Notes under the pieces: model-generated | What the model was told of the DNA's origin: nothing | Databases searched by the model: none | What the model saw: only the letters and a program-made list of their open reading frames with translations | Assembly: GCF_002896875.1 (NCBI RefSeq) | Contig: NZ_CP023278.1 | Location: 4,968,501 to 5,032,500, forward strand | Source of the DNA: Nostoc sp. CENA543 | GTDB taxonomy: Bacteria > Cyanobacteriota > Cyanobacteriia > Cyanobacteriales > Nostocaceae | Reading direction: 5' to 3' | DNA length: 64,000 nt | Shown: positions 61,917 through 64,000 of the stretch, piece by piece | Position numbering within the stretch: the stretch's first letter is position 1 | How the letters are laid out: each line of letters opens with the position of its first letter | Position numbers and translations under genes: made by a program

Positions 61917-64000
61917 ATGATGATGGCAATGACGTTTTATTTAAAAATTCAACAATTTGATCAATCATGTGCTTTTGAATTATCCTGGGGGCAATGTCAA
62001 CAAATTGTAGTGACACTTGCCTATCCTAATGAACTGAAGTTAAAATATCAAGAATGGCAGCGTATTTATCTGCGATTTTATAATAATGGAATGCGAGGTA
62101 GAGTAGAAGATGTTGGTAGTTTAGTTGCACCTCCTGTTGACTGGAATTCACAATTAATTCAAGCAGAAGCGCAACTTTTAGCAGCATTTCATCACTGGTT
62201 ACGCAGCGCAGAATTGTATGAAATTCGGGCAACTATCGCCCAGGCTACTACTAATATTGATGTTTTTCTGACTTGTCATCCTTTAGATTTAGCACGTTTA
62301 CCTTGGGAAGTCTGGGAATTTGGCGCAGAGTTTGGGAAATCGTCTACAAGGAAGATGAGAATTGTTCGCACAGCTTTAAATCGCAAGGAAGCAGTTAATC
62401 ATAGGCGACGCAATGGTAAGGCTAAGATTTTGGTGATTTTAGGGGATGAAACAGGTTTAAATTTTCAAGCTGAAAAAAAAGCTATAGCCGCTTTAGGTTC
62501 TTTAGTAGAAACAACTTTTATTGGTTGGCAACCAGCAGTTAATATTAATGAATTAAAAACTCAAATTGTGCAGGAGATCGCAGCAGATTCAGGTTGGGAC
62601 ATTCTCTTATTTCTGGGACACAGTAATGAAAGTAGTTTAACTGGTGGAGAAATTGCGATCGCTCCCCACGTTGCTTTATCAATTAGTGAAATAGAACAAT
62701 CATTAATTACCGCTAAATCTAAAGGATTACAGTTTGCCATTTTCAATTCTTGTCAGGGGTTAAGCATTGCCAATAAATTAATTGATTTAGGTTTAAGTCA
62801 AGTAGCAGTAATGCGTGAACCCATCCATAATGATGTAGCTAAAGATTTTTTAACACAATTTATACAGGCTTTAGCTAACTATCAAGATGTGCAGGAAGCA
62901 TTAATCACTGCGGCTCAATATTTGCAAATAGAAAAACATCTCACTTATCCCAGTGCTTATTTAATTCCTTCTTTATTCCGTTATCCTGAAAGTGATTTAT
63001 TTCGCCTACAACCCTCTGGAATTCGGCAATTAATTCAAAGTTTGCAACCAAGTCGCCAAGAAGCGATCGCCCTAGCAATTATCTTATTTATTAGTCTACT
63101 ATTACCAGTACAAAATTTTTTATTACAAAGACGTTTATTAGTACAAGCTATTTATCGCCAATTAACTAATCAGGTAGAAACCACCAATAATCAGCCACCA
63201 GTGCTTTTAGTACAGATTGATGAAGAGTCTATCCGCAAAGCCAAAATCTCTAACCCAAAACCATTAGATCGCAAATATCTAGCCAGTCTCGTTGACAAAT
63301 TAGTGGCTAATCAAGCAAAGGTAGTTGGTATTGATTATCTCTTAGATCGACACCAAGAACAAAGCGATCGCTTCCTCGCTAACTCCATTCAAACTGCGGT
63401 TTCTCAACCCCAACCTACATGGTTTGTCTTTGCAGCTACTTCCAACACAAAAGGCGAATGGCTACAGACACTACCTAATATTGCTAGCCTCAACTGGAGT
63501 TTACAAGGGGAGATTGAATTTCTGCCTGGGTATATGCAACTATTTGCTATAGATGATTTACAAGCACAACCTTGGTACTTTTCGAGTTTATTAACACTGT
63601 CATACCAATTACAAAAAATACCCAATTCACCACAACCAAAATTAGATAGCCAAATTGACTTTTTACAACAGATTAATATGTTTTTAAAAGAAGGTAATAA
63701 AAGTCATTTAACTATTTTGTCATCACCAAGTTCCCATCTACAACCAGTCACCGCATTGAGTTATTGGCTAGAACAAATGTGGATGCACCCAATTGTTGAT
63801 TTCTCGCTTCCACCTCAGCAAATATATCAAACAATCTCCGCTTGGCAATTACTCGAAAATCCAGGTATAGTCTCGAATTTATCACAGCAAATTGTCATAA
63901 TTGTACCTGGTGGGTATGAAGATGCTGGAATTAATTTCAACGGCGAAGATAATTTGCATGGCACAAATTTACCTTTAGCTGTTAAATATTGGCGACAACA
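61917..64000 (+). CDS. CHAT protease-CHASE2 membrane sensor protein, 3' end beyond window
   Basis: At least 694 residues are visible from ATG 61917; further in-frame ATGs at 61920, 61923 and 61929 are alternatives. Residues about 160-365 form a CHAT caspase-like domain with an intact dyad: H235 in ILLFLGHSNE and C279 in FAIFNSCQG. A membrane helix follows at about 383-403 (AIALAIILFISLLLPVQNFLL). From about 425 a CHASE2 sensor domain starts (PVLLVQIDEESIRKAK, VVGIDYLLDRH), which should lie in the periplasm and continue past the edge. The layout allows an outside signal to control an inside protease. The target is unknown; the HTH and DUF1822 proteins of the same operon are candidates. Confidence 0.92.
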   Translation, partial: MMMAMTFYLKIQQFDQSCAFELSWGQCQQIVVTLAYPNELKLKYQEWQRIYLRFYNNGMRGRVEDVGSLVAPPVDWNSQLIQAEAQLLAAFHHWLRSAELYEIRATIAQATTNIDVFLTCHPLDLARLPWEVWEFGAEFGKSSTRKMRIVRTALNRKEAVNHRRRNGKAKILVILGDETGLNFQAEKKAIAALGSLVETTFIGWQPAVNINELKTQIVQEIAADSGWDILLFLGHSNESSLTGGEIAIAPHVALSISEIEQSLITAKSKGLQFAIFNSCQGLSIANKLIDLGLSQVAVMREPIHNDVAKDFLTQFIQALANYQDVQEALITAAQYLQIEKHLTYPSAYLIPSLFRYPESDLFRLQPSGIRQLIQSLQPSRQEAIALAIILFISLLLPVQNFLLQRRLLVQAIYRQLTNQVETTNNQPPVLLVQIDEESIRKAKISNPKPLDRKYLASLVDKLVANQAKVVGIDYLLDRHQEQSDRFLANSIQTAVSQPQPTWFVFAATSNTKGEWLQTLPNIASLNWSLQGEIEFLPGYMQLFAIDDLQAQPWYFSSLLTLSYQLQKIPNSPQPKLDSQIDFLQQINMFLKEGNKSHLTILSSPSSHLQPVTALSYWLEQMWMHPIVDFSLPPQQIYQTISAWQLLENPGIVSNLSQQIVIIVPGGYEDAGINFNGEDNLHGTNLPLAVKYWRQ

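Overview
The window is chromosomal DNA of a filamentous, heterocyst-forming cyanobacterium of the Nostoc/Anabaena type. The evidence is the high density of HIP1 octamers (GCGATCGC), the heptameric STRR repeats (TAATGAC / TATTGAC units) and 'ggggattggggactgg'-type spacer repeats, a Ycf51 gene, a hetC-hetP pair with recognisable NtcA and HetR sites, and a devBCA-type exporter. No tRNA, rRNA, CRISPR array or intact transposase was found.

Layout. 1-1950 (minus): an arsenate-handling cluster of arsR, a PstS-like phosphate/arsenate-binding lipoprotein and a GAPDH cut by the left edge; this order suggests the GAPDH/ArsJ arseno-phosphoglycerate export pathway, with arsJ expected just outside. 2.0-6.4 kb: DUF4058, an aminotransferase, an iron-ADH-fold dehydrogenase and Ycf51. 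6.4-7.4 kb: non-coding, with a MITE-like element, a decayed ORF and a candidate small RNA. 7.4-15.2 kb: O-antigen-ligase-like and YaaW-like genes, two Uma2 genes, obgE, a TerB/Mo-nitrogenase-C protein and two unknown genes. 15.6-22.4 kb: sulfate adenylyltransferase, a catalytically substituted orthocaspase, a Gfo/Idh/MocA oxidoreductase and two secreted proteins.

23.2-28.6 kb: devB-devC-devA and flanking genes. 28.8-31.7 kb: a small defence island, higBA toxin-antitoxin followed by a HindVP-like restriction enzyme and a C5 cytosine methyltransferase. 31.8-34.7 kb: galT overlapping a GH2 glycosidase (galactoside breakdown). 35.6-40.8 kb: pilB-pilT-pilC type IV pilus motor genes plus one unknown. 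41.3-47.3 kb: grpE, dnaK, dnaJ, a TusA-like gene and rsgA, the last three overlapping by single bases. 47.4-51 kb: GH57 branching enzyme, a small single-span membrane protein, an SDR.

51.5-57.5 kb is the heterocyst locus. A class II NtcA promoter (GTA-N8-TAC, 22 bp, TAGTAT) lies about 0.7 kb upstream of hetC. A 29-bp HetR-type palindrome lies about 0.8 kb upstream of hetP. 58.2-64 kb carries a parvulin-like PPIase and a tightly packed trio: an HTH/sigma-like protein, a DUF1822 protein and a CHAT protease fused to a membrane CHASE2 sensor (cut by the right edge). This trio is the best candidate for an undescribed signalling system here. A second theme is that spacer repeats have entered reading frames: RsgA, the O-antigen-ligase-like protein and the HetC linker all carry in-frame copies.
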